This document shows positions 22,385-33,529 of a stretch of DNA of 64,000 nt, in pieces. How positions within the stretch are numbered: position 1 is the stretch's first letter; each line of letters begins with the position of its first letter. The notes under the pieces were generated by a model. It ran no database searches. It was given only the letters and a program-made list of their open reading frames with translations, and had not been told where the DNA came from. The position numbers and the translations under genes are program-made. Source of the DNA: Bicyclus anynana (taxonomy: Eukaryota; Arthropoda; Insecta; Lepidoptera; Nymphalidae); the NCBI RefSeq assembly GCF_947172395.1, contig NC_069093.1, forward strand, positions 4,065,561-4,129,560, read 5' to 3'.

Positions 22385-22463
22385 TACTAAAGCCATACTC
22401 GACGTGCACTGTTTACCAACAAAGAATCAGAAATTAAGGTAGAAAACGCATATCATTTCATAA
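22385..22463 (+). repeat. Repeat E, short copy
   Basis: CTAAAGCCATACTCGACGTG CACTGTTTACCAACAAA and, 30 bases later, ACGCATATCATTTCATAAC. The same two boxes bound a longer segment at 35975-36242, so this may be an internally deleted copy. Confidence 0.5.
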
Positions 22464-22647
22464 CTACCGACAAAGACGTACCGCCAAGCGATTTAGCGTT
22501 CCGGCACGATGTCGTGTAGAAACCAAAATGGGGTGTGGATTTTCATCCACCTCCTAACAAGTTAGCCCGCTTTCATCTAAGATTGCATCATCACTTACCA
22601 TCAGGTGAGATTGTAGTCAAGGGCTAACTTGTAAAGAATAAAAAAAA
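22464..22647 (+). repeat. SINE-A copy, 5' truncated
   Basis: Begins inside the family at ACCGACAAAGACGTACCGCC and runs to the 3' CAAGGGCTAACTTGTAAAGA end with an A-rich tail. Confidence 0.85.
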
Positions 22648-22649
22648 CT

Positions 22650-23400
22650 TATTTATTTTAAATCTATGTATTGTTTTTTTTTATAAAGTAACTAATTGTT
22701 CCATAAATCTTAATCTTAAAATTACATCATGTATGGTATTCTTTTTCGTCGCCTTCGGGGGCTCTGCCGTACCAAATATATCTATTTAATTGTCAAAACC
22801 TCTAGATAAAATAAAATTATTCTTTGATTATCTCCAATGTTCTAGATAAGTAGTATCTAAAAAAAAGTAACATAGTAATTGATAGGTTAAGGTCAAGCCC
22901 TAATTACGTCTGGATATTCGACTAGAAATATATTAGGTAGAGTCTTGGAAGATAGGTCACTTGTTTTAGGGGTCGAATCAAGGTCGTAAGAATAAACACG
23001 TGTACAAATCCTAGCATTATTATTTTTTTCAGAGAAAATTGAAAATGTATTTATGTAATTCATTACTGCTCAGTTTTTTTTTTTGTAAAATCTCCTTTCG
23101 AAATGAAAGCAGGTTCAGTGAAGATACCTAAGTTCACGCTGAATACCTATACGATTTATTAAAGAAAATTAATAAATGATTAATAATAATTAGTTTGAAA
23201 AGCTGCAAATATTTTTTTTCTTTGTTCCAGAACTGAAATGTAGTTACTTCTTATTTCATTCATTCATCAATTACTCATTTTTCTTTTGAGTTTTATTTTT
23301 CACTTCTTTATTCCACAGATAAAAATATTGGCAGATAATTGCCAATTTATTAGAGGTCTTCTTTGACGCGATCCAGGCGTTTTTCTCCAACTTATCTATT
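22650..23400. other. No gene or repeat recognised
   Basis: AT-rich, with poly-T runs at 22673, 23020, 23073 and 23212. No coding or repeat signal. Confidence 0.45.
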
Positions 23401-23404
23401 TTTT

Positions 23405-24021
23405 GACAGCCGCGTGGCGTAGTAGGCGTGACCCAGCTTTCTGCATCCACGGCCGTGGGTTTGATTCCTACAACTGGAAAATATATTGCGTGATGAGCAA
23501 TCGGTCGTTTCCACTGTCTGGGTGTATACAGGGTGATTCGGTCTTTAGTGCGGATATTTTTTTTCGTGGTTCTGTATCATTAATAGAATATAAATCTACA
23601 AACAGTTCGATACATTTTATGTAATTTTTTTTTTAAATTTATGTCTCTAAAATAACAAAATAATGTACATATTATTACTAAACAAGATATATTCAGCTTA
23701 AAAGTGATCTGGTGACGTTCTTTAGGTATCAAACGAAAATAAAATAAACGCACAATAGGGTGACCCTAAAATTCTGTTCAAAAGTAAATAACTTTAGCTA
23801 ACGATAATTTTGTTATTTTTGAGTTAAAAAAAAAAAGAAAAAATACGTGATCATTAAATTTTGTTTATGTACAAAATATAAAAATATCCGCACTAAAAAA
23901 ATTTTCTTCCTGTATATAGGTATTTTATGTAGTATATAAACTTATAATTGATAAAATCAGCTATCTTAGTACCCATAACACAGACTATACGCTTACTTTG
24001 CGCTTTACATTTATTTATTAC
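23405..24021 (+). repeat. SINE-C copy split by a MITE
   Basis: The head GACAGCCGCGTGGCGTAGTA and B box GTGGGTTTGATTCCTACAAC match the intact SINE-C at 57664-57946 on the other strand. The body is interrupted at 23527-23914 and resumes with TATTTTATGTAGTATATAAA, CAGCTATCTTAGTACCCATA and CACAGACTATACGCTTACTT, in the order of the intact copy. Confidence 0.85.
23527..23914. mobile_element. TA-flanked MITE inside SINE-C
   Basis: Ends TACAGG...CCTGTA with TA on each side (23525-23526, 23915-23916). An inner inverted repeat AGTGCGGATATTTTT / AAAAATATCCGCACT-like follows, spaced from the ends. It has no ORF, is AT-rich, and has the layout of a Tc1/mariner-derived non-autonomous element. Confidence 0.8.
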
Positions 24022-24024
24022 CTG

Positions 24025-24310
24025 CCTACGGCGAAGCCAAAAGTAAGGGTAAATAATTGGCAGTCTATGTATGTATGCGTGTATGTTTCACCGTAGCATC
24101 TAAACTACTGAACAGATTTTATTAGGAAATTTGGTTCAGTAGTTTAGGTACATGGCCACCACGGCTCTACCAAGATCATTTTTGTACCTATACATTTCTC
24201 TATTTCGATCTGCAATATTTTCTTGCTTTATTCTTTTAAGACCCCTTTTTACGTAGTCGAGTATAGTTTTTAAACTTAATTTTTTATTTCGTCATAAATT
24301 CTGCTTCTTT
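24025..24310 (-). repeat. Dispersed repeat G, copy 1
   Basis: CTACGGCGAAGCCAAAAGTA, TTGGCAGTCTAT, then TTTCTCTATTTCGATCTGCA and AAGACCCCTTTTTACG are found as reverse complement, in reverse order, at 55165-55320. It is a non-coding element; edges are uncertain. Confidence 0.6.
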
Positions 24311-24724
24311 ACTACTTAACATCCTCTCATAACGGTTGTGACGTACAAATACAGCAACCTCGTGAAAATTCAACATTTTTTTCTCCGATAGCCTTTTTTT
24401 CCACTAGCGCAACAACTATAAAACTTGCCCAAGCTTTTTTGTGCAAGGAAGTTGGATTATTCTTAAGTTCCCGTTTAAAACGAGTATTGTCTCAGTAGTT
24501 TTAAAGTTTCAATTAATTTCATTTCCGAGGTGCGGCCGGGAAGTGCCCCGGGCAGTTCACCAGTTGTTAATGTTGGGCGGTCGGCACTGGGGAACTGGGA
24601 ACTGCAGCTGTTGTAAGTACGGGCTGTTTCTTGTTATATTATTCACGTACCGTACCGTACGTAAAGAGATTGCGTTTTTGCTCTTTTATTATATTTAGTG
24701 ATTGAAATGAAAATAATAATTAAA

Positions 24725-25057
24725 AGCTTTTATTTAACTTGTATGTATGTTACGGTGGATTCTTTGAAATCAATTTTGAAGTAAAAATCTTCAACCGATT
24801 GAGCTGAAATTTTGTATACACGTTAAGTTTGGATGACAATTTACGATATGTTATATGACGTCGTTTTAAATTAAAGGAGATCATTCATTTTGGGCCCATT
24901 TTGAAAGTGCCGGCTAACAAAAAAAAATGGCACGAATCGTTAGAACTTGCCATTTGGAGTAATAGCTAACATAGCATAAAAGTTGTAGGAGGCCTCTGAA
25001 CCAACCAACCTGATTTTCAAAAGTGCCCGCTAAGAAAAAAACTTGAATGATCAGTTG
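24725..25057 (-). repeat. 151-bp repeat family, reversed copy
   Basis: Words such as GGAGATCATTCA, AGTGCCGGCTAACAAAAAAA, TGGCACGAATCGTTAGAA and AAAAGTGCCCGCTAAGAAAA are the reverse complement of units in the tandem array at 56709-57125. It covers about one unit and part of a second. Confidence 0.65.
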
Positions 25058-25096
25058 AAATGATACCTATAAGAATTTTATTTAAAATCAATAAAA

Positions 25097-25400
25097 CTCA
25101 CGTCTTTGTCGAGCCCGCCTCGGCAGAAGCCACCACATCTGATCATTTTATTATAGGTACCTCGTCAAACCTTCCCGTGCTGGGGGAGTGCTACGATCCT
25201 GGCAGGTTTCTGAGGAGGCAATGGCGCACATTCTCCAGCTCCTGGCTGACCGCTTCTGGACGTGCGGACGAAGTCGGGACTGCTGAGGCAACCGGTGACA
25301 CGCGTCGCAATACTACCAATGAAGAGCGAGTGCTAAATGCGCACTGGGATGGAGAGTGTATACGACGCGAATTAATATTATTTATTTGCCACATATTATG
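25097..25400 (+). pseudogene. BEL/Pao LTR retrotransposon pol remnant
   Basis: The frame reads SDHFIIGTSSNLPVLGE, then YDPGRFLRRQWR, matching the end of the integrase region and the following DUF5641-like domain of BEL/Pao Pol (typically a P-N-H-F-L-L-G motif, then R-W-R-x-x-Q-x-L-A-D-x-F-W). A frameshift near 25228 moves the continuation LLADRFWT into another frame. No LTRs or other pol parts are nearby, so it is an isolated fossil. It sits directly next to the 151-bp repeat. Confidence 0.65.
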
Positions 25401-25726
25401 TACAGTACATGAATTTAATAAAAGGCGAAATGGAACGTGTGTGTCATAAACCTCACTGACAGTAAAATCAAAATGTCACTCACCGACAATTTGAAACTAA
25501 CGACTCTTCCTCCAACCGAGAAACGGTCACCACACACGTCTCCAAAAAAATAAGCCGATTTTACCAAAAGCTGTGTTTTTATTGAGCCTGGCCTCTACAA
25601 AGTGGTTAGCTTTTATTTAAACGCTCCAAAAAGCAGTTTTTTTTTAAATTAAACTATCAATTTTTAACCTTGATGTGATTAAATTGTTCAATTGTTTAAT
25701 GTTATGTACATTTTAAAAAATTAAAT

Positions 25727-25850
25727 ATCACGTGTCTCAAACGGTGAAGGAAAAACATCGTAAGGAGACCTGCATACTTGAGATTTTTTTAAATTTTCTG
25801 CGTGTGTGAAGTCTGCCAATGAGCATTGGGCTGGTGGACTAAAATAGTAA
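25727..25850 (+). repeat. SINE-B internal fragment
   Basis: TATCACGTGTCTCAAACGGT, GAAAAACATCGTAAGGAGAC, GCGTGTGTGAAGTCTGCCAA and GGTGGACT are in order; head and tail are missing. Confidence 0.75.
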
Positions 25851-26165
25851 TAATGAAATAAAATATCAAATTTTAAAAACTAAGATTGCATCTTCCTTTA
25901 TGCGACAAAAGGGCTTAGTAAAGCTGAAAGAAACTGGCAACACGGATGGGAAAAGACACAGGGGCTGACTGACAATGGATTTTGCCTGATGAAAGAAGCC
26001 AAAAAGACAACTTTCTGTACGCTGCCAGAAATACTACTTTCTGCACGCTAGCAGAAGCCGGCAGACTTTTTCTAAAGTCAGATCTTACGAGAACTGCGAT
26101 CCTCAGAAATCTCTAGATATCTATCAGGCGATTTATAGATTTTATTGGTTGGTATGGTCATTCTA

Positions 26166-26302
26166 ACACCTTGGGACCTCATCGCCCATCGGCTCTTCGA
26201 ACTATGTGGCCTGCCCTTTGCCACTTCAGCTTCTCGACTCGCTGAGCTATGTCAGTGACTTTGGTTCGTCTGCGGATGTCCTCATTCCTGATTCGATCAA
26301 TA
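26166..26302 (-). pseudogene. RTE-clade LINE fragment
   Basis: Minus-strand frames give the ESGMRTSADEPKSLT-like then AQRVEKLKWQRAG and RRADGR-like segment of the RTE C-terminus, as in 60658-61077. Short, with both ends lost. Confidence 0.7.
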
Positions 26303-26489
26303 TATATTATAATAAATTAATCATATATTTATTAGTTTATGTTATATCATCTCATTGGGTCATGAGAGTAATGGAATAGAGAGTACATCTGTACTTTCAC
26401 ACGCAGTCATGCTTTCTATAATATCAACCTGAAGGCTTGTCTAAAGTTTAGATTGGCTGCCGTGACTGAAATAAGGTCAGAAGCACATT

Positions 26490-26580
26490 ATAATAATAAA
26501 CTTGATGACCGATTGGTACAGTGGTACTTACTGCATCAAAAGACCTGAGTTTGATTCCTACAAACTAAAAAGTAAATATT
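26490..26580 (+). repeat. tRNA-derived SINE head, minor family
   Basis: GACCGATTGGTACAGTGGTA looks like an A box and GAGTTTGATTCCTAC like a B box about 35 bases on. The following body (AATATTAATGATTATATGGG) resembles SINE-C loosely. Confidence 0.45.
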
Positions 26581-26778
26581 AATGATTATATGGGACATAA
26601 AAGTAACAGTACTACTCATTTATGAGTGCCACCTACAAAACGATCAATATATTTGTATATCACATATACAATATTTATTTTCGTGTTTCTAAATCGGTTA
26701 TTTTTTTTCAAAACTCTTTATTTCACATATCAGAATGATGGTCTATCTGCTTGGTTCTTTAACTATCTATATCTATTC

Positions 26779-27352
26779 TTCTAATAAAACTGGTCAAATT
26801 CTATACATTTATTCGAAATTTGAGATTTTAATTATACCATTTGCAACAACAAACGTTACCGTGGCATAGAGTACTACTAGCGCCATCTAGAATCTATACT
26901 TACAATACGAATTCTGTACATTTTGTACATTCTGTACATTGAAGATATTTTGAAAAATTTTGTTGGGGGGCATTATAAAATCGATACTGAAGCTAAAAAT
27001 ATTTTTTTTCGATTTTTTGTCTGTCTGTCTGTCTATCCGTGTTTTGTTCGGGCATCACGCTGAAACTACTGAATGAATTCAAATGCAACTTGGCACAGTT
27101 AAGTTAAAGACCATAATACGAATTATAAGATACTTTTTATTGCGAAAATAAAATAAGAAGGGGGTGAAATAGGAGTTTGTATGGAAAGTCCTTAATTTTA
27201 AGACTTACAATTTTAAAAATTTGTTCATTAATCATAAAAAAATACGAAATATAATGTAATTCAAAAATTTTTGAAATTCTTCCCCTAAAGTGGTGAGATA
27301 GGGTTTGAAAATTTACATCGATTTCCACGCAGACGAAGTCGCGGGCGTCCGC
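26779..27352 (+). mobile_element. Helitron-like element, family F, long copy
   Basis: The start TCTAATAAAACTGGTCAAAT and the block with CTACTAGCGCCATCTAGAAT match 996-1330. It then carries an extra 240 bp with TTTTTTGTCTGTCTGTCTGT and CACGCTGAAACTACTGAATG. It ends ACGAAGTCGCGGGCGTCCGC with CTAG degraded to AAG. The small 63-residue ORF on the other strand is not conserved with the shorter copy. Confidence 0.65.
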
Positions 27353-27354
27353 AA

Positions 27355-28430
27355 GTAACTAAATAAAAAATATTAATTATGCAAGAAAAATAGCCTAAAA
27401 GCAAACAGAAAATAAATGCTCAAAGATGTCAAGAAAATTTAATGCTTTGCTACTCGTATGAAAATTTTGCAGCTTTATAATGCCCTAAAATTGTGCACAG
27501 CTTTTGATTTAGCCTTGATACGGTTTATTTGCCAAAGAGTGAGTCGCAAAGAGTTTTATATTTCGCTCTTTGCAAATAAAATAAATATTCATATTCGGCT
27601 CAAGGTAATGCAAATAATATACGTAGTGCAATTTAATAGGTCGTCAAAAGAGTTTTGCGGTGCGTGAAGGTAAATTGATCAATTTAATTTAGCTAGGAAA
27701 ATTCATGGTTAGTTTAGAATCTAAATGGGTAGTGAATAGTTCAGCATAGTTATATTTTTCATTATCCGACTTCAAAAAGGAGGTTGGCGAAAGTAGGAGT
27801 CACACTCTGAAGTGTCGTACACTCATACATTTATATTATATTAAAACTATTATCGTATAATATGCTTGTAAAATAAATATTAAGATTTTACAGAACGGGA
27901 ACCAAAAGAAAAATCTGCATTTTATTAACAAAAAAAGTCATCTGTAAAAGCGCCTTGTCGTAGTTATGCAGCAATCACTCAGTTGTATGTCAGTGGTGTT
28001 TTTCACATTTATGTATTGATAGGGTATTTACTAATTTAAGGTACATCTTTTTTCGCCCTGCTTTTGGAAAATGCTTACAATTTACTTTTTTCTCAATGTA
28101 ATCACGATAAACAACTATTAATAGATTTCCAATATGCACGCTCCTTCTATCAGCTAGACCCAAAATACATGTAATCTCGCCATTCTCTTTTACAGATTTA
28201 ATTATTCTTAATAAACAGTACTGAAGTTCCCAATCTTTAATCATGAATCATTATTATAGAAATCGTATGACAAGTTGTCAGTCAAGTTTTTTGGTCTTAA
28301 ACAGACACACAAAGGGATGTTATTTTGTTCGTTTCATTAATAAAACATAAAACAATTATAGTATTATGTGTAGGTATAAACATAGAAAACTGGCGGGCGC
28401 CCCTATACCTCCTTAATCCGACCCTGTCAC
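27355..28430. other. No gene recognised
   Basis: AT-rich. CCGACTTCAAAAAGGAGG at 27768 is an edge motif of a dispersed repeat. The 84-residue minus-strand ORF at 27990-28244 has a composition no different from its surroundings and no recognisable motif. Confidence 0.4.
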
Positions 28431-28432
28431 AA

Positions 28433-28755
28433 CATAGCCTAGTGGATGTGACCTCTGTCTCCGATTCCGGAGGGTATTGGTTGGAATCCGGTCCATGGCA
28501 TGCACCTGCAACTTTTTAGTTATGTGCATTGTAAGAAATTAAATATCGCGTGTCTCAAACGGTAAAGGAAAAACATCGCAAGGAAACCTTCATACCTGAG
28601 AATTTTCTAAATTATCTACGTGTGTGAAGTCTGCCAATCCAGATTGGGCCAGCGTGGTGGACTATTTAGCATAATCCTTCTCATTATAAGAGGAGACTCG
28701 AGCTCAGCAAATCAGCAGTGACCCGAATATGGGTAGATAATGATGATGATATTAG
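28433..28755 (+). repeat. SINE-B copy, near full length
   Basis: Head ATAGCCTAGTGGATGTGACC, altered B box GGTTGGAATCCGGTCC, full body and GATGATGATAT tail. The small ORF over the head is incidental. Confidence 0.85.
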
Positions 28756-28796
28756 TGATGTTTCGCTTATAAATATTTATTTAAATTTAGATTTTT

Positions 28797-29251
28797 TTTT
28801 ATTATTTACAAGTTAGCCCTTGACTACAATTTCACCTGATGGTAAGTGATGACGCAATCTAAGATGGAAGCGGGTTAAAAATCCACACCCCTTTCATTTT
28901 CTACACGGCATCGTATCGGAACGCTAATCGCTTTGCGGTACGTCTTTGCCGGTAGGGTGGTAGCCACGGCCGAAGCCTCCCACCAGCCAGACCTGGAGCA
29001 ATTCAAGCCTCAATAGCTCAACGGTAAGAACGGTCGGACTCATCACCGAGAGGTGGTGATTAAATCCCCGCCCCGTTGGTCTATTGTCGTACCGTATTGT
29101 GTATTGAGAATGGGAAAATTGGTCATATTATAAAAAAAATATGGCAAATATTCCTTTAAAAAAAATCTCAATCAGCCCAGCCGGGTATCGAACACAGGAA
29201 CCAGTTTTGTAAATCAACCGCGTATACCACTGCGCCACGGAGGTCGTCAAT
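28797..29251 (-). repeat. SINE-A copy split by SINE-D
   Basis: The 3' part (ATTTACAAGTTAGCCCTTGA to CAGACCTGGAGCAATT, 28797-29003) and the head (CTCAATCAGCCCAGCCGGGT to GCGCCACGGAGGTCGTCAA, 29168-29251) are separated by about 165 bp of another SINE. Confidence 0.9.
29006..29166 (+). repeat. SINE-D inserted in SINE-A
   Basis: The head GCCTCAATAGCTCAACGGTA, the stem-like CACCGAGAGGTGGTG and the B-box region AAATCCCCGCC form a tRNA-like module. The body has GGTCTATTGTCGTACC and an A-rich tail. The shared body motif GGACTATTGTCGTACC is also at 29966. Confidence 0.8.
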
Positions 29252-29904
29252 ATAGGCTTTCGTTTCAAATCACGAGTAGGTACATTATTAGTGACTTGTA
29301 ACTTTATTGGACTGAATAGCGTTATGTACGAGATACTATTGATTTAGCAATTTATTTCCAAGTCACTGGATCTATTTAATGAACAATACAATGTAATACA
29401 TCCACTCAAATGTTATAACCTACAAATATATTATATTGTATAACATTCACGTTACTTGAAGAGTTTCAATAGAAAGAGAGACTGTGATGGTCAGACATAC
29501 GTCATAATAATAGGATAGTTGACTCATATCAAATTTAATAAAAACAATATTAATTTCGTGGAATGGAATAAAGGTCTGAAATCAATATTAATTAATAAAA
29601 GTTAAGGATTTCTTATACAAGTAAATTTTAAAATTATGTATTTTTAAAATTTTCCAAACGTGAAAATCGCTATCGTCCATTTTGCAACGTCACAATGTTA
29701 CTTGATGTACTAAACGTCACACTAATTATTAACTAATATTTATGTTAAACGCTCCGTTTGTTAAAAGATTAGTTAACGTGACGTCATGAAACAGTATAGA
29801 CCAACAACACCGGCAAAAAAAAATCTTTGTATAGACTCATACAAATGCGTCCACTGATCAGCATCGTATGAACCGCATCGTACGGAATTTTGTGTGCCGT
29901 AAAA

Positions 29905-29990
29905 TTAAAAACCCGTTTGACGGCTCGTACTCAACCGAAAGGTCATAAGTTTGATTCTTGCCTGATGGACTATTGTCGTACCCACGCACG
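29905..29990 (+). repeat. SINE-D-related fragment
   Basis: ACGGCTCGTACTCAACCGAA, B-box-like AAGTTTGATTCTTGCC and GGACTATTGTCGTACC. Decayed; the 124-residue ORF running through it has no recognisable domain. Confidence 0.5.
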
Positions 29991-29999
29991 TATTATTTT

Positions 30000-30650
30000 T
30001 TATCTGTCGCTAGTCGGCCAAAAGTTAGCTTTAAAAAATTTGACAATGCACAAACAGCGAAGCCATAAAGAAACATTTTTTTTTGGGGATATGATTTCAT
30101 TTTCGGTCTACATCATCGTCATACATCTTTATTTAATTTCATATAATGACAAAAAACATTTAAAAAATTGCGCTTGGTCGGTTGAGAGCCTAGACAAAGA
30201 AACCCGTTTGCCGTGTGCCCGTGTGCTTGGAGCACAGACAAACAAACTATCAATCACAAAATGAGGTAAGTCTGGACATTGCAAGCTCTAAGTACAATAA
30301 TTTCTATTTTGGGTAACCTAGATTAATATATTATCAGAGGAAATATTAACGAACAAATAAAAATGGTAATGGCATAGAAAAAAACCTACTAACGAAGTCA
30401 AATACACGTTTTATTTGGCATTTTATACGCTACCATTCATCATAATTTATCAACCGTGTTTTTTCTATGCAAAAGAAAAGCAAGTTTTTGTGCGATATCG
30501 CATCGCTTTTTCTCTAGAACTGTTTGTTATTGAAACTATTACAACTTTTTTCGGAGGGATTCGCTTGGGGAATGTTTTTTTTTGTTGTAGGAAAGTACAA
30601 TTTTTCCGACTTAGTGGTTATTAGTTTATGAAGACGTTTAAAATTGAGTA
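30000..30650. other. No gene recognised
   Basis: Two moderately long open frames (to 30264, and 30415-30624) occur in AT-rich DNA with no motif or splice structure to support them. Confidence 0.4.
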
Positions 30651-30654
30651 CTTA

Positions 30655-30845
30655 ATAGCGACTTTGTACGCGTGAAATTCTGTTATTCACTAATCACGCG
30701 GGAACTATGTATTTAATTGGGATAAAAAGTAGCATATATGTTGCTCCATAAACTCCCCATCTTTCAGTGAAAGTCCCATTAAAATAGGTTCAGCGGTTCC
30801 AGAGATTTGCCCGCACAAACATAAAGACAGACAGACAAAAAATTT
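30655..30845 (-). mobile_element. Helitron-like fragment
   Basis: On the minus strand: GTCTGTCTGTCTTTATGTTT, AACCTATTTTAATGGGACTT, TTTTTATCCC and a degraded GTACAAAGTCGC end. It is close to 21385-21582. Confidence 0.55.
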
Positions 30846-31733
30846 ATAAAAGCTCGATTATGTTTTAATATCGTGTAAAGAGATACAAGTATTTGAAACA
30901 AAAACAGTTATTTTGTAATCACAGACAGACATTTCAATTTTATTGATTTGTATGTATGTATTTTAACTTACAGTCCAGGTTTTCATATAGGTACTAAAAA
31001 TAATAACCCTACAGTTTTTAGGGATATTTAAAAATGTAAGCCACATCTTTTAATTTTAAACACAGAATAGAGAAGATCCAGAATGAGTCTTTACAAGCAG
31101 CGTGGTGTAGCCGGTGAATCGTCAAGCGTCTCCTAGACATCCACATGAACACACTTTTTTCGTAATTTGTATTCAAAATTTAACACCAACAACAATTACG
31201 TAAATTAATACTCGTTTATTAAACAATAAAAAATAAAAAAACACTCCATCTTATTTCTTTAGTTTTGGTGAACAGTTTTTCTAAAATATTAAAAAACATA
31301 ATATGTTTTATAATTCGATGAAGCCCGCTACACACTCGAAAAAAGATGACGTCATGCGTCTTTCCCTCGCTCTTTTTTACAAGAATAAAGTCATTCTGGT
31401 CTATGAAGATTATTAAACAGTATTTCAGATAAACGAACAGTATTTTATTTATTTACTTCTTATGACGTTGTCACGTTCAACTATCGTCAGTAAACTTTAC
31501 AGACAACCGATTTTTTATAATAATATGGAAAATTACTGATGCGACGCTTTGTGTCATACTGACACGAGAATGTATTAGTTTTTTGAATTCTGTATTTGAA
31601 ACGGTTATGAAACCGCCGTGTTCCGTATTCTCTATCTGCCTATTATTCTTTAATCTGTGATTTAAAATTAAAAAAGCTGTCAAAAGAAAGTAAGTAAACA
31701 TAAACTTACTAAGCAAAAAATAACAACGAATCT

Positions 31734-31926
31734 TTACTAATATTATAAAGCTGAAGAGTTTGTTTGTTTGATTGAACGCGCTAATCTCAGGAACTACTGG
31801 TCCGATTTGAAAAATTCTTTCAGTGTTAGATTGCTCATTTATCGAGAAAGGCTATAGACTATATATTATTCCCGTATTCCTACGGGAACGGGAACCACGC
31901 GGGTGAAACCGCGTGGCGGCAGCTAG
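31734..31926 (+). mobile_element. Helitron-like element with intact ends
   Basis: Begins TTTACTAATATTATAAAGCT and ends GGCGGCAGCTAGTG, with AACGCGCTAATCTCAGGAAC, GGTCCGATTTGAAAAATTCT and ACGGGAACGGGAACCACGCG inside. It is a clean version of the subfamily that the RTE element at 42-44 kb interrupted. Confidence 0.75.
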
Positions 31927-31929
31927 TGA

Positions 31930-32985
31930 ATATTAGTAAAATCTGTATTTTACTAGAATTTAAAATAAATTATCGCTGTGACTTCCGCGCTGCAACGATA
32001 AATACGAATGGTGGATAAATTATACAATTTGAAATGATAATGGATTGGAAACAGTCCAGTATAAAATGCAATTTTATGTGCTGGTTTATTCGCATTATTT
32101 GACCAACTAGTCATTTATGTAAAACATAATTGGACTTTTTATGTGATATTCAGTGACCATGATCTAATTTACGTGCTTATTTGTAAAATTTATCGATGTA
32201 ATTAACGTTTGGTTAATTTTATTTAGGCTAGAACCTGTGGTTGACGAGGTCTTTGGTTTGGGTCCAGAGTCAGTCAATGAAATACTGATTTTTTTCACCC
32301 GCCTCGCTTCTGTAGTACGGGTTGGTAGGCTTAGGGTTATAATATTTGTATCTGTAACGATCAATAACAGAAGGTAATTATTGATAATTTCTTTTAAGAT
32401 ATAAATGCCTAATATTTTATAGCCTGACCCGTATTTGAACTTAGAACCTTAATACTTATATCCACGCTGGCTAACTGCTGGACCTACGGGGTATTTAACT
32501 GTATGATATGGATGATATATAAATCATACTAATTATACATATACTCCTTTTAAATAAAAAGTAAATCTACATATTATTTCATTTAAAAAAATAATAGCCT
32601 AAAAATGTATAAAATTGTTATAATAAACATCGAATTACTTAAACAACGATTAAGTATTTATGTATACAGAAAGCTTTTGCTATGTAAAGTAAAGCAATCT
32701 AAAAGCTGAATTATTTTACAAGTGGGTGGATATTTTAATTGGAATAATCAAAATGTTTTCCATTTTCTTTCAAGTAAAGCAATATACTGCCATAATACTC
32801 GTATTTCAGAGAAATTTTAATTGAAAGAAACGTAACGAGCACGCTTAACAAACGGTTTTCTTTTATTTCTTGTGAGAAAAAAATAGGTGCCCCACGTCTT
32901 CGGCGCTTAATCCTTAAACTTCAAACATTCATTAATTACAGCCCCCTAATTGCCCACCAGGGAAAAGAAAGGTTTCATTCAAACG
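31930..32985. other. No gene recognised; upstream flank of the lectin gene
   Basis: AT-rich with no repeat family I can place. The 66-residue minus-strand ORF at 32164-32364 is not supported by motifs. Confidence 0.4.
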
Positions 32986-33453
32986 TCAGGCAGAAATTGA
33001 TGGGTTGACCAGTGAATGGGGCCTCGCGTCAGTTGGACGTCTGTAGTCATAGTGGACACACGTTCGCAGTCCAAATATAAATATAGCCACGTGACTGACG
33101 GCTGTCGCGTGCGCACTAGCCCTTATATTAGGCTGGGAATGTACGATAAGCTTTACAAAACGGAATTGATACGTTTCGAAATGTAGCTTACGCGCGCAAC
33201 GATATTTTTTTCTCGCATGCACGGACGTGGATTCCTGAACGGATTTGTTTTTTTTTTACGTTAATTTAATTTGCAGTGTTCTATTCATTTAGTCGGCGCG
33301 GATTAATTTTATTCTATTGAGTTTTTTTTTTCTATAAAATTGATATGGCGTATGATTGTGTTCGAAGTTTGAATAATTGGATTATTTTGTTTTTAACTGT
33401 GATAATGTGATCGTATAGTGTTTTTTATTGAGTTTTTGGACAGTTTTGGGACT
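32986..33453 (+). promoter_or_regulatory. Putative promoter and 5' leader of the lectin-domain gene
   Basis: GC and CpG content rises from about 32990 to 33230 compared with the flanks. A TATAAAA lies at 33333-33339. TCAGTT, a common arthropod initiator word, is at 33029-33034. An in-frame stop (TAA at 33403) precedes the chosen ATG, and a small out-of-frame upstream ORF (33345-33410, 21 residues) would be present if transcription starts near the TATA box. A polypyrimidine-poor CAG at 33441 could also be a splice acceptor for a more distant leader exon. All of this is inference; no start site is proven. Confidence 0.3.
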
Positions 33454-33529
33454 ATGACATCGGCGGTGTTTATAGTTTTTGGCGCCCTGTTGCTGCCCGG
33501 GTCTTCCTTGACGAACTCTGATAATCTAG
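33454..33529 (+). CDS. SUEL/Gal_lectin-domain protein, exon 1 (signal peptide)
   Basis: First coding exon of the only convincing host gene. ATG at 33454 opens 25 codons: MTSAVFIVFGALLLPGSS followed by LTNSDNL. The run VFIVFGALLL is a typical hydrophobic signal-peptide core, with likely cleavage after the GSS/SLT region. An in-frame stop at 33403 rules out extension upstream within the same exon. The exon ends in phase 1 at a GTCAGT donor (33530). The lone G joins AA at the start of exon 2 to make a Glu codon, so the frame continues exactly into the lectin domain 28 kb away. The product is therefore expected to enter the secretory pathway. Confidence rests on the phase match; a short unrecognised exon in between, in a compatible phase, cannot be excluded. 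Confidence 0.75.

Noticed and set aside
29890..30264. 124-residue plus-strand frame
   Set aside because: It runs through a SINE-D-like head and shows no domain or signal of coding use.
32986..33222. 78-residue minus-strand frame upstream of the lectin gene
   Set aside because: More likely a by-product of the higher GC of the putative promoter region; no motif is seen.
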